Positions 30,417-39,095 of a stretch of DNA of 64,000 bases are shown in pieces. The first letter of the stretch is position 1, and each line of letters opens with the position of its first letter. The position numbers and the translations under genes are program-made. The notes beneath the pieces are model-generated. The model saw only the letters and a list, made by a program, of their open reading frames with translations. It had not been told where the DNA came from and ran no database searches. Source of the stretch: G963422565 sp963422565 (GTDB lineage: Bacteria; Pseudomonadota; Alphaproteobacteria; MPNO01); the NCBI GenBank assembly GCA_963422565.1, contig OY730228.1, forward strand, positions 124,001-188,000. Direction: 5' to 3'.

Positions 30417-30818
30417 GTGCTCGACCGACTGAAGAGGCGGCACGACTTTCTCCGTGTCGCGGCAGGCGGTCGGAAATGGGTCGCGCCCGGTCTGATTCTC
30501 CAAGCGCGGCGGTCGCCTGGCGCCGAGAACGATCCGCTCCGCGTCGGCTTCACGGTCTCTCGCAAGGTCGGCGGCGCCGTGGTTCGGAATCGGGCGCGAA
30601 GGCGGTTGCGGGCGGCTGCGGAGGCGGTGCTGGCGAAGGGAGGATGGTCCGGCCACGACTACGTGCTGATCGGCCGGGCGGCGACCGTCACCCGGCCTTA
30701 TTCGGCGCTGGTCGGCGATCTCGAGGCGGCGCTGCACCGGGTTTCCCGGCCCAGGACGGACCGTATCGAACGGCCCGAACGGCAGCCGCGACGCGGACGA
30801 GTGCGGGGAACCAGATGA
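30417..30818 (+). CDS. rnpA: Ribonuclease P protein component RnpA
   Basis: RnpA is the protein cofactor of RNase P, which trims 5' leaders from pre-tRNAs. The 133-residue basic protein has the family RNR motif region: FTVSRKVGGAVVRNRARRRLR at the centre, with LKRRHDFLRVAAGG at the N-terminus. The GTG at 30417 (VLDRLKRRHDF) gives the family N-terminus; an ATG at 30318 would overlap rpmH and add unrelated sequence. Its C-terminus is extended by arginine-rich residues. Its stop overlaps the yidD start (ATGA). Confidence 0.93.
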   Translation: MLDRLKRRHDFLRVAAGGRKWVAPGLILQARRSPGAENDPLRVGFTVSRKVGGAVVRNRARRRLRAAAEAVLAKGGWSGHDYVLIGRAATVTRPYSALVGDLEAALHRVSRPRTDRIERPERQPRRGRVRGTR

Positions 30819-31078
30819 CGGTCGGTGCTAGACTGGCAGGGATGTCGCTCAAACTGGTCTTCCAAGCCTATCGGCTCTTCCTGTCGCCGGTGCTTCCAGT
30901 GAGTTGCCGCTTCGTTCCGACTTGTTCCGAATATGCGCTTGACGCGCTCGATCGCCACGGTCCGGCGGTAGGTCTCGGTCTCGCCGTCTGGCGGATCCTG
31001 CGCTGCCAGCCCTGGGGCGGGTGCGGCCACGACCCGGTGCCGGAGAAGCCGGTGCTGTTCGGCTGGCGGCGGATCTGA
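30815..31078 (+). CDS. yidD: Membrane protein insertion efficiency factor YidD
   Basis: This is an 87-residue protein matching YidD: an amphipathic helix LVFQAYRLFLSP, then SCRFVPTCSEYALDALDRHGP and RILRCQPWGGCGHDPVP with its conserved Cys residues. YidD associates with the inner membrane and assists YidC-dependent insertion. The ATG at 30815 overlaps rnpA by four bases; a second ATG at 30842 (MSLKLVFQAY) is the alternative start. It ends one base before yidC. Confidence 0.95.
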   Translation: MTVGARLAGMSLKLVFQAYRLFLSPVLPVSCRFVPTCSEYALDALDRHGPAVGLGLAVWRILRCQPWGGCGHDPVPEKPVLFGWRRI

Positions 31079-31079
31079 G

Positions 31080-33071
31080 ATGGATCAGCGCAACCTCCTG
31101 CTGGCGATCATCTTCTCGGTCAGCATCCTACTCGGCTATCAGTTTCTGATCGAAGGGCCGCGGCTGGAACGGGAACGGGCGGCCCAGGAGGCGGAGCGCG
31201 CCGCGCGCGAGGCCGCCGGCGAGACCGCGGCGCAGATTCCCGGTGTCGCGGGCCCGCCGCCCGCGGCGATCGTCCCTCCGGGATTGCCGCCGCATGTTCA
31301 GATGCCCGGCGCGCCTGCTCTCTCGGCGACGGCCAACGATCCCCGTGTCGGCATTCGTTCGGACCGGCTGGAAGGGTCCATGTCGCTGCGCGGCGCCCGG
31401 ATCGACGACCTGCTCCTCACCCGGTACCGGGAGGAGATCGACGAGAGCAGCCCGCAGATCACGCTGTTGTCGCCGCCCGGCCGCCAGAACCCCTATTTCG
31501 CCCAGTTCGGCTGGGTGCCGACGACGAGCGACACCGCGACGCCGTCCCTGGAAACGGTCTGGGACTCCGACGGCCGGGTGTTGACTCCCGATCGGCCGCT
31601 GCTGCTCAGCTGGAACAACGGCGCAGGATTGATCTTCAGCCAGAAGGTCGCGCTCGATGACGGCTACATGTTTACGGTCACCCAGAGGGTGGTCAACCGC
31701 GGCGGCGATCCGGTCGATCTTCGACCCTACGGGCTGATCTCCAGATCCGGGACGCCCGATACCCTCGGTTTCTGGATTCTTCACGAGGGGCCGCTCGGCG
31801 TCTTCGACGAGACCTTGAAGGAAGTCGACTACGACGATGTCGAGGACGATGGGCCGATCTCCCAGACCAGCCGTGGCGGGTGGATCGGCATCACCGACAA
31901 ATACTGGCTTGCGGCGTTGGTCCCCGATCAGAAGGCGACCATCGCTAGCCGGTTCAACCACGTGTTCGAGGCGAATATCGACAAATACCAGGTCGATGTC
32001 CTGGGTGAGCGGCTCCGGGTCGGTCCCGGCGCCGAGGTCGAGGTAACCTACCGGCTCTTCGCCGGGGCGAAGGAGGTGCGGCTTCTCGACGCCTACGAGG
32101 AGCGGCTCGGAATAGCCCGATTCGATCTCGCGGTGGATTTCGGCTGGTTCTATTTCCTGACCAAGCCGATCTTCTACGTTCTCGAATATTTCAACCGCAA
32201 CATCGGCAATTTCGGTCTCGCGATCCTGTTCCTGACGGTCCTGATCAAGATCGCCTTCTTCCCGCTAGCCAACAAATCCTATCGGTCGATGAGCCGGCTC
32301 AAGAAGCTCCAGCCCCAGATGATGGAGATCCGCGACCGCTTCAAGGGCGACCGCGTACGGCAGAACCAGGAGATGATGGCCCTCTACAAGAGGGAGAACG
32401 CCAACCCGGTCAGCGGCTGTTTCCCGATCCTGATCCAGATTCCGGTGTTCTTCGCCCTCTACAAGGTCCTGTTCGTCAGCATCGAGATGCGCCATGCGCC
32501 GTTCTACGGCTGGATCCACGACCTGTCCGCCCCCGATCCGCTGGGCCTGCTGACGCTCTTCGGGCTCGTCCAGTGGTCGATTCCCGACATTCTTCAGATC
32601 GTCAACGTGGGAATCTGGCCGCTCATCATGGGCGGCACGATGTATCTTCAACAGAAGATGAACCCGCAGCCGGCCGATCCGACCCAGGCCAAGATATTCC
32701 TGATGCTGCCGATCGTGTTCACCTTCATGCTGGGGCAGTTCCCGGCCGGGCTGGTGATCTATTGGGCGTGGAACAACCTTCTGTCGATCGGCCAGCAATG
32801 GCTCATCATGCGCTCGATGGGGGTGAGCATATCGGGGCAGACCGCGGCACCTCTGTCCATTGGCGCGATCGGCGCCGGTACCGCGCCGGGGACGGCCGAC
32901 TCGGAACGGGATTCGAGCAAGCCGTCCATGGCCGATGCCGGCGGATCCAAGAAAAGCCGCGCGAAGGCGAGCGCGGGGACCGACGACGCCAAGCAGCGCG
33001 GCGGCGGCGCGTCGACCTCCCGGCGGCCCCGCAGCGGCCGCCGCAAGCGCACCGGCCGGCGGCGCGCGTGA
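31080..33071 (+). CDS. yidC: Membrane protein insertase YidC
   Basis: YidC inserts and folds inner-membrane proteins, alone or with SecYEG. The protein is 663 residues. It has an N-terminal helix (NLLLAIIFSVSILLGYQFL), a large periplasmic beta domain (about 60-350) and the five-helix catalytic core with RLKKLQPQMMEIRDRFKGDR, ENANPVSGCFPILIQIPVFFALYKVLF and QFPAGLVIYWAWNNLLSIGQQW. The C-terminal 65 residues form a long basic, low-complexity tail (KKSRAKAS, RRPRSGRRKRTGRRRA) longer than in E. coli YidC. Such tails in alphaproteobacteria are thought to help bind ribosomes. Confidence 0.97.
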   Translation: MDQRNLLLAIIFSVSILLGYQFLIEGPRLERERAAQEAERAAREAAGETAAQIPGVAGPPPAAIVPPGLPPHVQMPGAPALSATANDPRVGIRSDRLEGSMSLRGARIDDLLLTRYREEIDESSPQITLLSPPGRQNPYFAQFGWVPTTSDTATPSLETVWDSDGRVLTPDRPLLLSWNNGAGLIFSQKVALDDGYMFTVTQRVVNRGGDPVDLRPYGLISRSGTPDTLGFWILHEGPLGVFDETLKEVDYDDVEDDGPISQTSRGGWIGITDKYWLAALVPDQKATIASRFNHVFEANIDKYQVDVLGERLRVGPGAEVEVTYRLFAGAKEVRLLDAYEERLGIARFDLAVDFGWFYFLTKPIFYVLEYFNRNIGNFGLAILFLTVLIKIAFFPLANKSYRSMSRLKKLQPQMMEIRDRFKGDRVRQNQEMMALYKRENANPVSGCFPILIQIPVFFALYKVLFVSIEMRHAPFYGWIHDLSAPDPLGLLTLFGLVQWSIPDILQIVNVGIWPLIMGGTMYLQQKMNPQPADPTQAKIFLMLPIVFTFMLGQFPAGLVIYWAWNNLLSIGQQWLIMRSMGVSISGQTAAPLSIGAIGAGTAPGTADSERDSSKPSMADAGGSKKSRAKASAGTDDAKQRGGGASTSRRPRSGRRKRTGRRRA

Positions 33072-33086
33072 CGGGCGCGGCGGCCG

Positions 33087-33746
33087 ATGCGAAGCGGCGG
33101 TGGCGCTGAGGGCGATGCCTCTCTCGAACGCGGCAGGGTCCTGTTCGCCGGACGCTGCGACTTCGTGGCGGGGGCCGGCGATGTCGCGCGGCTGCCGCTG
33201 CCCAACCTGCCGGAAGTCGCCTTCGCCGGGCGTTCGAACGTGGGCAAGTCGTCGCTGGTCAACGCGCTCACCGGCCGCAGCGCGCTGGCCCGGGTGTCGC
33301 AGACCCCCGGCCGTACCCGCCAGCTCAATTTCTTCGAGCTCGGTGGTCGGCTGACGCTGGTCGATCTGCCGGGCTACGGCTACGCTCGCGCCTCGAAGGG
33401 CGCGATCCTCCAGTGGACGGCGCTGGTACGCGACTATTTGCGGGGGCGCGCCGGCCTCGTCCGGCTATGCCTGTTGATCGACGCGCGCCATGGGCTGCGC
33501 GACCCCGACCGCGCGCTGATGACGATACTGGACGAGGCGGCGGTTTCCTTCCAGGGTGTCCTCACCAAGGCCGACAAGGCCGCGCCGGCCACCTTGTCGG
33601 CTCTGTGCGAGCGGGTCGAGGGCGAGCTTGCCGGCCACGCGGCGGCCTATCCTTCGCTCGCCGTGACCAGCGCCAGGACCGGGCGCGGCATCGAGTCTCT
33701 GCGCGGCGATCTGGCGTCGCTGGCGGGGCCTGCGGCGCTCGGATAG
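33087..33746 (+). CDS. yihA: Ribosome biogenesis GTP-binding protein YihA/YsxC (EngB)
   Basis: This is a 219-residue circular-order GTPase of the EngB family needed for large-subunit assembly. G1 is GRSNVGKSS (about residue 48), with G2 Thr in SQTPGRTRQLNFF, G3 DLPGYGYA, G4 TKAD and G5 TSARTGRG. The N-terminal 30 residues before FAGRCDFV are variable. It starts 15 bases after yidC and is followed within two bases by the first possible argB start, consistent with one operon. Confidence 0.96.
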   Translation: MRSGGGAEGDASLERGRVLFAGRCDFVAGAGDVARLPLPNLPEVAFAGRSNVGKSSLVNALTGRSALARVSQTPGRTRQLNFFELGGRLTLVDLPGYGYARASKGAILQWTALVRDYLRGRAGLVRLCLLIDARHGLRDPDRALMTILDEAAVSFQGVLTKADKAAPATLSALCERVEGELAGHAAAYPSLAVTSARTGRGIESLRGDLASLAGPAALG

Positions 33747-33759
33747 AGTGGGCGCGGCC

Positions 33760-34737
33760 ATGTCGACCGTACCCCCTCCAGCTGGTATCGAGACCGCGCG
33801 CCAAGCCGCCGTCTCGCCGTCTCGCCGGCGTCCGGCCGCGCCCGGCGAGCTGGAGGCGTGGCTCGACAAGGCCGCGACGCTGTCCGAAGCGCTGCCTTTC
33901 CTTCGGATGCATGCCGGACGAACCTTCGTCGTCAAGTATGGCGGCAACGCGATGGGCAATGCCGCGCTCGCGGCGAAGTTCGCCCACGATATCGTGCTGC
34001 TCAAGCAGGTCGGGATCAATCCCGTGGTCGTCCATGGCGGCGGCCCGCAGATCGGGGAGATGCTCGGCCGGTTGAAGATCCGCAGCTCCTTCGTCGACGG
34101 CTTGCGCGTGACCGACCGGCAGACCGTCGAAATCGTCGAAATGGTCCTCTCCGGTTCGATCAACAAGCAGATCGTTACCGACATCAACCGCGCCGGCGGC
34201 ACGGCGCTGGGGTTGTCCGGCAAGGATGGCGGTCTCATCCGCGCGCGCAAGCTCGCGCCGCGGCAGACCGCGTCGGACTCCAATATCGAGAAGGTCCTCG
34301 ATCTGGGCTATGTCGGGGAGCCGGTCGCGGTCAGGACCGAGGTGCTGCACGCGCTCGAGCGCTCGGCGATCATCCCCGTCCTCGCACCGATCGGCATCGG
34401 CGACGACGGAACGACCTACAACATCAACGCCGATACCGTTGCAGGGGCGGTGGCCGCCGGGCTGGGGGCGGCGCGGCTGTTGCTGTTGACCGACATCGAC
34501 GGGGTGATGGGCGCGGACGGCGCCTTGATCGCCGAGATGAGCGCGCCGGAGGCCCGCCGCTGCATCGCCGAGGGCGTGGTCACCGGCGGCATGATCCCCA
34601 AGCTCGAGACCTGCCTCCAGGCCGTCGGGAACGATGTGGAGGCCGCGGTGATCCTCGACGGCAGGATGCCGCACGCGATTCTGCTCGAGGTCTTCACCGA
34701 ACGCGGTGTAGGAACCTTGATCCGGAGTCAAGCATGA
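33760..34737 (+). CDS. argB: Acetylglutamate kinase ArgB
   Basis: ArgB phosphorylates N-acetylglutamate, the second step of arginine synthesis. The 325-residue protein holds KYGGNAM (phosphate-binding Lys), VVVHGGGPQI, the substrate loop LGRLKIRSSFVDGLRVTD, NINADTVAGAVAAGL and LLLLTDIDGV. The first 40 residues are extra, low-complexity sequence compared with typical ArgB (about 295). Starts at GTG 33748 or ATG 33760 are both possible. It overlaps the aldo/keto reductase start by four bases. Confidence 0.96.
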   Translation: MSTVPPPAGIETARQAAVSPSRRRPAAPGELEAWLDKAATLSEALPFLRMHAGRTFVVKYGGNAMGNAALAAKFAHDIVLLKQVGINPVVVHGGGPQIGEMLGRLKIRSSFVDGLRVTDRQTVEIVEMVLSGSINKQIVTDINRAGGTALGLSGKDGGLIRARKLAPRQTASDSNIEKVLDLGYVGEPVAVRTEVLHALERSAIIPVLAPIGIGDDGTTYNINADTVAGAVAAGLGAARLLLLTDIDGVMGADGALIAEMSAPEARRCIAEGVVTGGMIPKLETCLQAVGNDVEAAVILDGRMPHAILLEVFTERGVGTLIRSQA

Positions 34738-35693
34738 AACGCAGGACGCTGGCGCGGGCGGATGTCTGCCCCCTCGAGGTCTCGACCGTCGGGCTCGGCT
34801 GCAACAATTTCGGCCGGCGAATCGACGCCGCGCGCTCGGCAGCGGTAATCGATGCCGCGATCGATGCCGGGATCACCTTCTTCGACACCGCCGAGGCCTA
34901 CGGCAACGGCGATTCCGAAGACTTTATCGGCCGAGCGCTGGGCCACAGGCGGACGCGCGTCCGGATCGCCACCAAATTCGGTCTTTCGGGGCGCGCCGAC
35001 CGACACCGGATCGAGCGCGCTCTCGATGCGAGCCTTCGGCGGCTTCGGACCGACTACGTCGATTTGTACCAGATCCATCGACCCGATCCGGCGACGCCCA
35101 TCGCCGAGACGCTGGATGCGATGGACCGTCTGGTGCGCGCGGGCAAGGTCCGTTGGATCGGCTGCTCGAACTTCTCCGCCGGTCAACTCGCCGAGGCCGG
35201 TCTGGCCGCCGAGCGCCAGGGCGTCGCCGGGTTCGTGACCGCCCAGAACCCCTACAGCCTGCTCCAACGGGAGATCGAGGCGGACCTGCTGCCGATATGT
35301 CGAGAACGCGGTATCGGACTTCTGCCCTATTATCCGCTCGCCAGCGGCGTTCTGACGGGGAAGTATCGGCGCGGCGTCCGCCCGCCGCCCGGAACACGGC
35401 TCGGCGACGGCGGCATCGGCATCGGCGTGTCCGCGCGACTGGATGCGGCGACATTGGACATCGTGGATGCCCTGGAGGGGCTTGCCCGCGACAGGGGATA
35501 CGAACTCCTCGACCTCGCGGTGTCGTGGCTCGCGGCGCGCGGCGAGGTCGCCTGCGTCATTGCCGGCGCGCGCACCCCGGAACAGGCGGCGCGCAACGCG
35601 CGCGCCGCCGACTGGGCCCTGTCCGAGGCCGATCTGGCGGCGATCGAGTCCGTTCTCGCCGAGAACCGCGGAGGATCGGCCGGGCGGGGCTGA
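34734..35693 (+). CDS. Aldo/keto reductase
   Basis: This is a 319-residue NADPH-dependent aldo/keto reductase. The tetrad is visible as Asp and Tyr in FFDTAEAYGNG, Lys in RIATKFG and His in LYQIHRPDP. Further blocks are IGCSNFSAGQ, the GLLPYYPLASGVLTGKY region and the NADPH-binding VIAGARTPEQAARNA. It resembles the AKR11/YajO-type group; the substrate is not known. ATG overlaps the argB stop (ATGA), so it is co-translated with argB although no role in arginine synthesis is expected. Confidence 0.93.
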   Translation: MKRRTLARADVCPLEVSTVGLGCNNFGRRIDAARSAAVIDAAIDAGITFFDTAEAYGNGDSEDFIGRALGHRRTRVRIATKFGLSGRADRHRIERALDASLRRLRTDYVDLYQIHRPDPATPIAETLDAMDRLVRAGKVRWIGCSNFSAGQLAEAGLAAERQGVAGFVTAQNPYSLLQREIEADLLPICRERGIGLLPYYPLASGVLTGKYRRGVRPPPGTRLGDGGIGIGVSARLDAATLDIVDALEGLARDRGYELLDLAVSWLAARGEVACVIAGARTPEQAARNARAADWALSEADLAAIESVLAENRGGSAGRG

Positions 35694-35741
35694 CGAGGCC
35701 ACGCGGCCGCACCGGCGCAGCATGATCCGGGAGGGCCTTCG

Positions 35742-37553
35742 ATGGACCGGTTCCAGTCGGAAATCCCCGTGAACCTGCCGCGCAACAGGGCGGAGGCGGA
35801 GTACGGCTCCGATGCGCTCTGCGACCTGCTCCAGGCGATGGGGTTCGACTATGTGATGCTGACGCCGGGCTCGAGCTTCCGTGGTCTCCACGATTCGCTG
35901 GTAAACCATACCCGCAACAGCCGGCCGCAAATCGTTCTCTGTGGGGCCGAGGAGGTGGCGCTGCACATGGCGCAGGGCTACGGCAAGGCGACCGGGAGGA
36001 CGAGCCTCGTCGTCCTGCACGATCTGGTTGGGCTTCAGCACGCGATGATGGCGTTCTACAACGCTTGGTGCGATCAGGTTCCGATGCTGGTGCTCGGCGG
36101 TTCGGGACCTTCCGATCCCGCCCAGCGGCGGGCGATCGACTGGCTCCATTCCGCGAACACCCAGTGCGAGGCGGTGAGGCCCTATACCAAATGGACCGAC
36201 GAGCCCGCCACCTTGGCTGCCGCGTTCGACTCGATCCTGCGCGCCAGACGCATCGCCGAGACCGCGCCGACCCGGCCGACCTATGTATCGATCGACGCCG
36301 GTCTGCAGGAGGCGAGGCTCGCCGCGCTGCCCGCGCTGCCCGATGCCGGCCATCCTCGCTTTCGCCCGCCGGCGCCTATGGCCGCACCTGCGGAGGCCGT
36401 CGCCGAGGCGGCCGACCTTCTCGTCGAGGCGGACTGCCCCCTGGTCTTCGGTGGCCGTCTGGGGCGCCGGGAGGGGACGGATCGCCTCTTTGTCGCGCTC
36501 ATCGAGCTGGTCGGGGCCGCCTACCAGGACGGCACGGATATCGTCTGCGTCCCGACCGCCCATCCCCAGAATCTCAATCCCGGCTATCGCGGGCCGCGCG
36601 AGGACATTCGTTCCAAGTCCGATGTCGTGCTCGCGGTCGATTGCCCAGATCCGACGGCCCTCGTCGGCGGCTATGCGGGCGCACGGGGCGACGGGCGCAA
36701 CATCGTCTCGGGCCGGCGAAAGCTGATCGACCTGTCGGTGAACGAGCTCGCGCTCGACCATTGGACGAATGCCGGGGGCGCGGCCTCTCTCGCCGACGTG
36801 ACGCTTCTGGCCGAGCCCGTCCACGGGCTCGATCAGCTGCTGGCGGAGCTACGACGCAGAGCGGCGGCGGAGCCGGGCTGGGCCGCGCGCGCCGCCGAAC
36901 GGAGGGCCGCCCTCGCGGAGCGCCACGCCCGGCTTCGCCGCGCCCAGCGCGATCTTGCGGCGGAGGATTGGGACGGCGTTCCGATTACGGTTCCGCGCAT
37001 GATGAGCGAGCTCTGGCAGGCCGTACGCGCCCATGACTGGGTGCTCGCCGCGCGCAACGGGCGGAGCTGGTACGAGGGTATCTGGGAGTTTCCGGGCTCC
37101 GGCCGCCTGCTCGGCCATAACGGCGGCGGCGGGGTGGGCTACGGGCCGGGCGGGGTGGTCGGCGCCGCGCTCGCGTTCAAGGATAGCGGGAAGCTGACCG
37201 TGGCGATCCTCGGCGACGGCGACTTCACGATGAACCCCTGCGCGCTATGGACGGCTTGCCACTATCGGCTGCCCCTACTGATCGTGCTGCACAACAACAC
37301 CTCCTTCGGCAACGACGAAGAGCATCAGATCGCCCTCGCGAAACAGCGCGGCCGCCCCGTGGAGAACGCATGGATCGGACAGCGCATGGCCGCGCCGACG
37401 CCCGATTACGCTGCGATCGCCCGCGGCTACGGCGCCTGGGCCGTCGGTCCGATCGCCGAGCCGGGAGGGCTCGCCCGCGCCTTTGGCGACGCGGTCGCGG
37501 AAGTCAGGCGGGGCGGCGTTGCTCTCGTCGACGTCCGGACGCGACTGAAATAG
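35742..37553 (+). CDS. Thiamine pyrophosphate-dependent enzyme (acetolactate synthase-like)
   Basis: This is a 603-residue single-chain TPP enzyme in the usual Pyr-central-PP order. The cofactor-activating Glu70 sits in CGAEEVALHMAQGYGKATG. The central domain includes LVFGGRLGRREG. The PP domain near residue 490 has GDGDFTMNP followed by LHNN, the Mg/TPP motif. It belongs to the broad acetolactate synthase / benzoylformate decarboxylase group but lacks an obvious specific signature. Candidate reactions are 2-oxo-acid decarboxylation or carboligation. It stands alone, 48 bases after the aldo/keto reductase and before cspA. Confidence 0.85.
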   Translation: MDRFQSEIPVNLPRNRAEAEYGSDALCDLLQAMGFDYVMLTPGSSFRGLHDSLVNHTRNSRPQIVLCGAEEVALHMAQGYGKATGRTSLVVLHDLVGLQHAMMAFYNAWCDQVPMLVLGGSGPSDPAQRRAIDWLHSANTQCEAVRPYTKWTDEPATLAAAFDSILRARRIAETAPTRPTYVSIDAGLQEARLAALPALPDAGHPRFRPPAPMAAPAEAVAEAADLLVEADCPLVFGGRLGRREGTDRLFVALIELVGAAYQDGTDIVCVPTAHPQNLNPGYRGPREDIRSKSDVVLAVDCPDPTALVGGYAGARGDGRNIVSGRRKLIDLSVNELALDHWTNAGGAASLADVTLLAEPVHGLDQLLAELRRRAAAEPGWAARAAERRAALAERHARLRRAQRDLAAEDWDGVPITVPRMMSELWQAVRAHDWVLAARNGRSWYEGIWEFPGSGRLLGHNGGGGVGYGPGGVVGAALAFKDSGKLTVAILGDGDFTMNPCALWTACHYRLPLLIVLHNNTSFGNDEEHQIALAKQRGRPVENAWIGQRMAAPTPDYAAIARGYGAWAVGPIAEPGGLARAFGDAVAEVRRGGVALVDVRTRLK

Positions 37554-37698
37554 ACGACCGGACCACCGCCGGACGCCACCGGAGCGGATCCGGCGGCGCC
37601 CATTCGGTTCGCATCGAAACCCTGAGAAGCCGACCCCGGAGGCCGAGGTCGGGTCTGCAGAACCGCCTGCGGACGAGCCGTGGCGGTGTCGCGGCCTG

Positions 37699-37908
37699 TC
37701 AGCCGTCGACGACCAGGTTTTCGGCGGAGGTCCTGCCGTTGCGTCCGGTCACCAGTTCATAACTGATCTTCTGACCTTCACGCAGGCCCGACAGGCCGGC
37801 GCGTTCGACCGCAGAGATGTGTACGAAGGCGTCCTTCGTACCGTCATCCGGCACGATGAAGCCGTAACCCTTGGTGGTGTTGAACCATTTCACGGTTCCG
37901 TTCGGCAT
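37699..37908 (-). CDS. Cold-shock protein (CspA family)
   Basis: This is a 69-residue single cold-shock domain. RNP-1-like KGYGFI and RNP-2-like DAFVHISAV are present, preceded by MPNGTVKWFN. Such proteins bind single-stranded RNA and act as RNA chaperones or transcription antiterminators. AGGAAC lies upstream of the ATG at 37908. An untranslated leader of unknown length precedes it in the 155-base gap from the Rieske gene. Confidence 0.96.
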   Translation of the reverse strand: MPNGTVKWFNTTKGYGFIVPDDGTKDAFVHISAVERAGLSGLREGQKISYELVTGRNGRTSAENLVVDG

Positions 37909-38063
37909 TCCAGTTCCTTTCGAGGGGAGGCGTTGGGGCTCAATTTCGACTTGCGCAACAGTTCGTGGACAGTGTGATACGGCGCAGCACGGCCCCGGTC
38001 ACGGGATCCCGATCCGCCGCATCCAGCACCGGTCCGCGACCCCACCCCCGTATCATTCTCAAA

Positions 38064-39083
38064 TTACGCGGATTCCGCAAGGATCATTTCGGCGAGAAGT
38101 GAGCGGGCCTGAAGTTGAGCGTGGTCGGCCCTGATGTCGACCAGCCCGTCGACGCCGGTCTCCGCCAGCCTTTCCTGCTGGGCATCGATCATCTCGACAT
38201 CTTCATGGAACGTCGCCTTCGACCCTTGGTAGAGGATCTCGGTAAGCGCGGCGTCCTCGATCGCGAAGTTGCGGGCATAGGCCCAATGGTAATGGGTCGT
38301 GGCGGCCGTCTCCGGGGTGATCAGATGGGTCGACCAGATCGAGATGCCCTGGCTTCGGTCGCCTTCCCGTGCGCCGCTGCCCGCCCGCGCGCAGCCGATA
38401 TCGAGATAGATGTTCGACGGCGGCAGCCAGGTGACGAGCTGCCAGCGGTCGACATTGCCGGCGAATCCGCCGGCCTGGGCGAAGAGCGGGGGCGGGGCGA
38501 TGTCCATCATCCACCGCCCGACCGTCACCTTGTCCACGAAACGCTCGGTCCGCGTCGGCGCGGTCGCCTCCGCGGGATCGCCGGCGATCGTGTTCCTGTG
38601 CAGATAGATGACGTGCGTCAGGTCTAGGAGGTTGTCGACGAGGAGCTGGTAGTTCGCCTTGACCCGGAAACGGCCCGGGCTCGCCACCCATTCCGGATCA
38701 TCGAGCCAGGTCAGGTCGGGGATCGACGCGGGATCGGCGGCCTCGGGAGCGCCCATCCAGATCCAGACCACGTTCCATCTCTCGACGACCGGATAGCTCT
38801 TCACCCTCGCGCCGGGCGGGACGTATTCCTGTCGGGGAATCTTCACGCAGCGCCCGTCGGGGGCATATTCGAGCCCGTGGCGTTCGCAGATCAGGCGATC
38901 GCCCGAACGGATTCCGCGCGACAGCGGCGCGGCGCGGTGGCGGCATCGGTCGGCGAGCGCGGCCGGCTCGCCGTCCGCCGTGCGATAGATCGCAACCGGC
39001 TCTCCGAGGATGGTGCGCGCCGTGGGCCCCGGGCCGAGCTCCGTCGACCATCCCGCTGCGTACCAGCAGTTCCTCAGGAACAT
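38064..39083 (-). CDS. Rieske [2Fe-2S] aromatic ring-hydroxylating oxygenase, alpha-type subunit
   Basis: This is a 339-residue oxygenase of the vanillate-demethylase/phthalate-dioxygenase (single-subunit, alpha3) type. The Rieske cluster ligands are C47-R-H49 and C66-E-R-H69 with 16 residues between. Mononuclear iron ligands are H157 and H162 with Asp154 in NLLDLTHVIYLH. It would mono- or dihydroxylate or O-demethylate an aromatic substrate using electrons from a separate reductase, which is not encoded in this window. It is the last gene (minus strand) of a run with two VOC proteins; the spacing to the adjacent VOC gene is 12 bases. Confidence 0.92.
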   Translation of the reverse strand: MFLRNCWYAAGWSTELGPGPTARTILGEPVAIYRTADGEPAALADRCRHRAAPLSRGIRSGDRLICERHGLEYAPDGRCVKIPRQEYVPPGARVKSYPVVERWNVVWIWMGAPEAADPASIPDLTWLDDPEWVASPGRFRVKANYQLLVDNLLDLTHVIYLHRNTIAGDPAEATAPTRTERFVDKVTVGRWMMDIAPPPLFAQAGGFAGNVDRWQLVTWLPPSNIYLDIGCARAGSGAREGDRSQGISIWSTHLITPETAATTHYHWAYARNFAIEDAALTEILYQGSKATFHEDVEMIDAQQERLAETGVDGLVDIRADHAQLQARSLLAEMILAESA

Positions 39084-39095
39084 GTCCGAGCCTTC

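Noticed and set aside
30190..31078. Chromosomal replication origin near rpmH-rnpA
   Set aside because: No dnaA or dnaN gene, DnaA-box cluster or AT-rich unwinding region is seen; in alphaproteobacteria rpmH often lies away from the origin.
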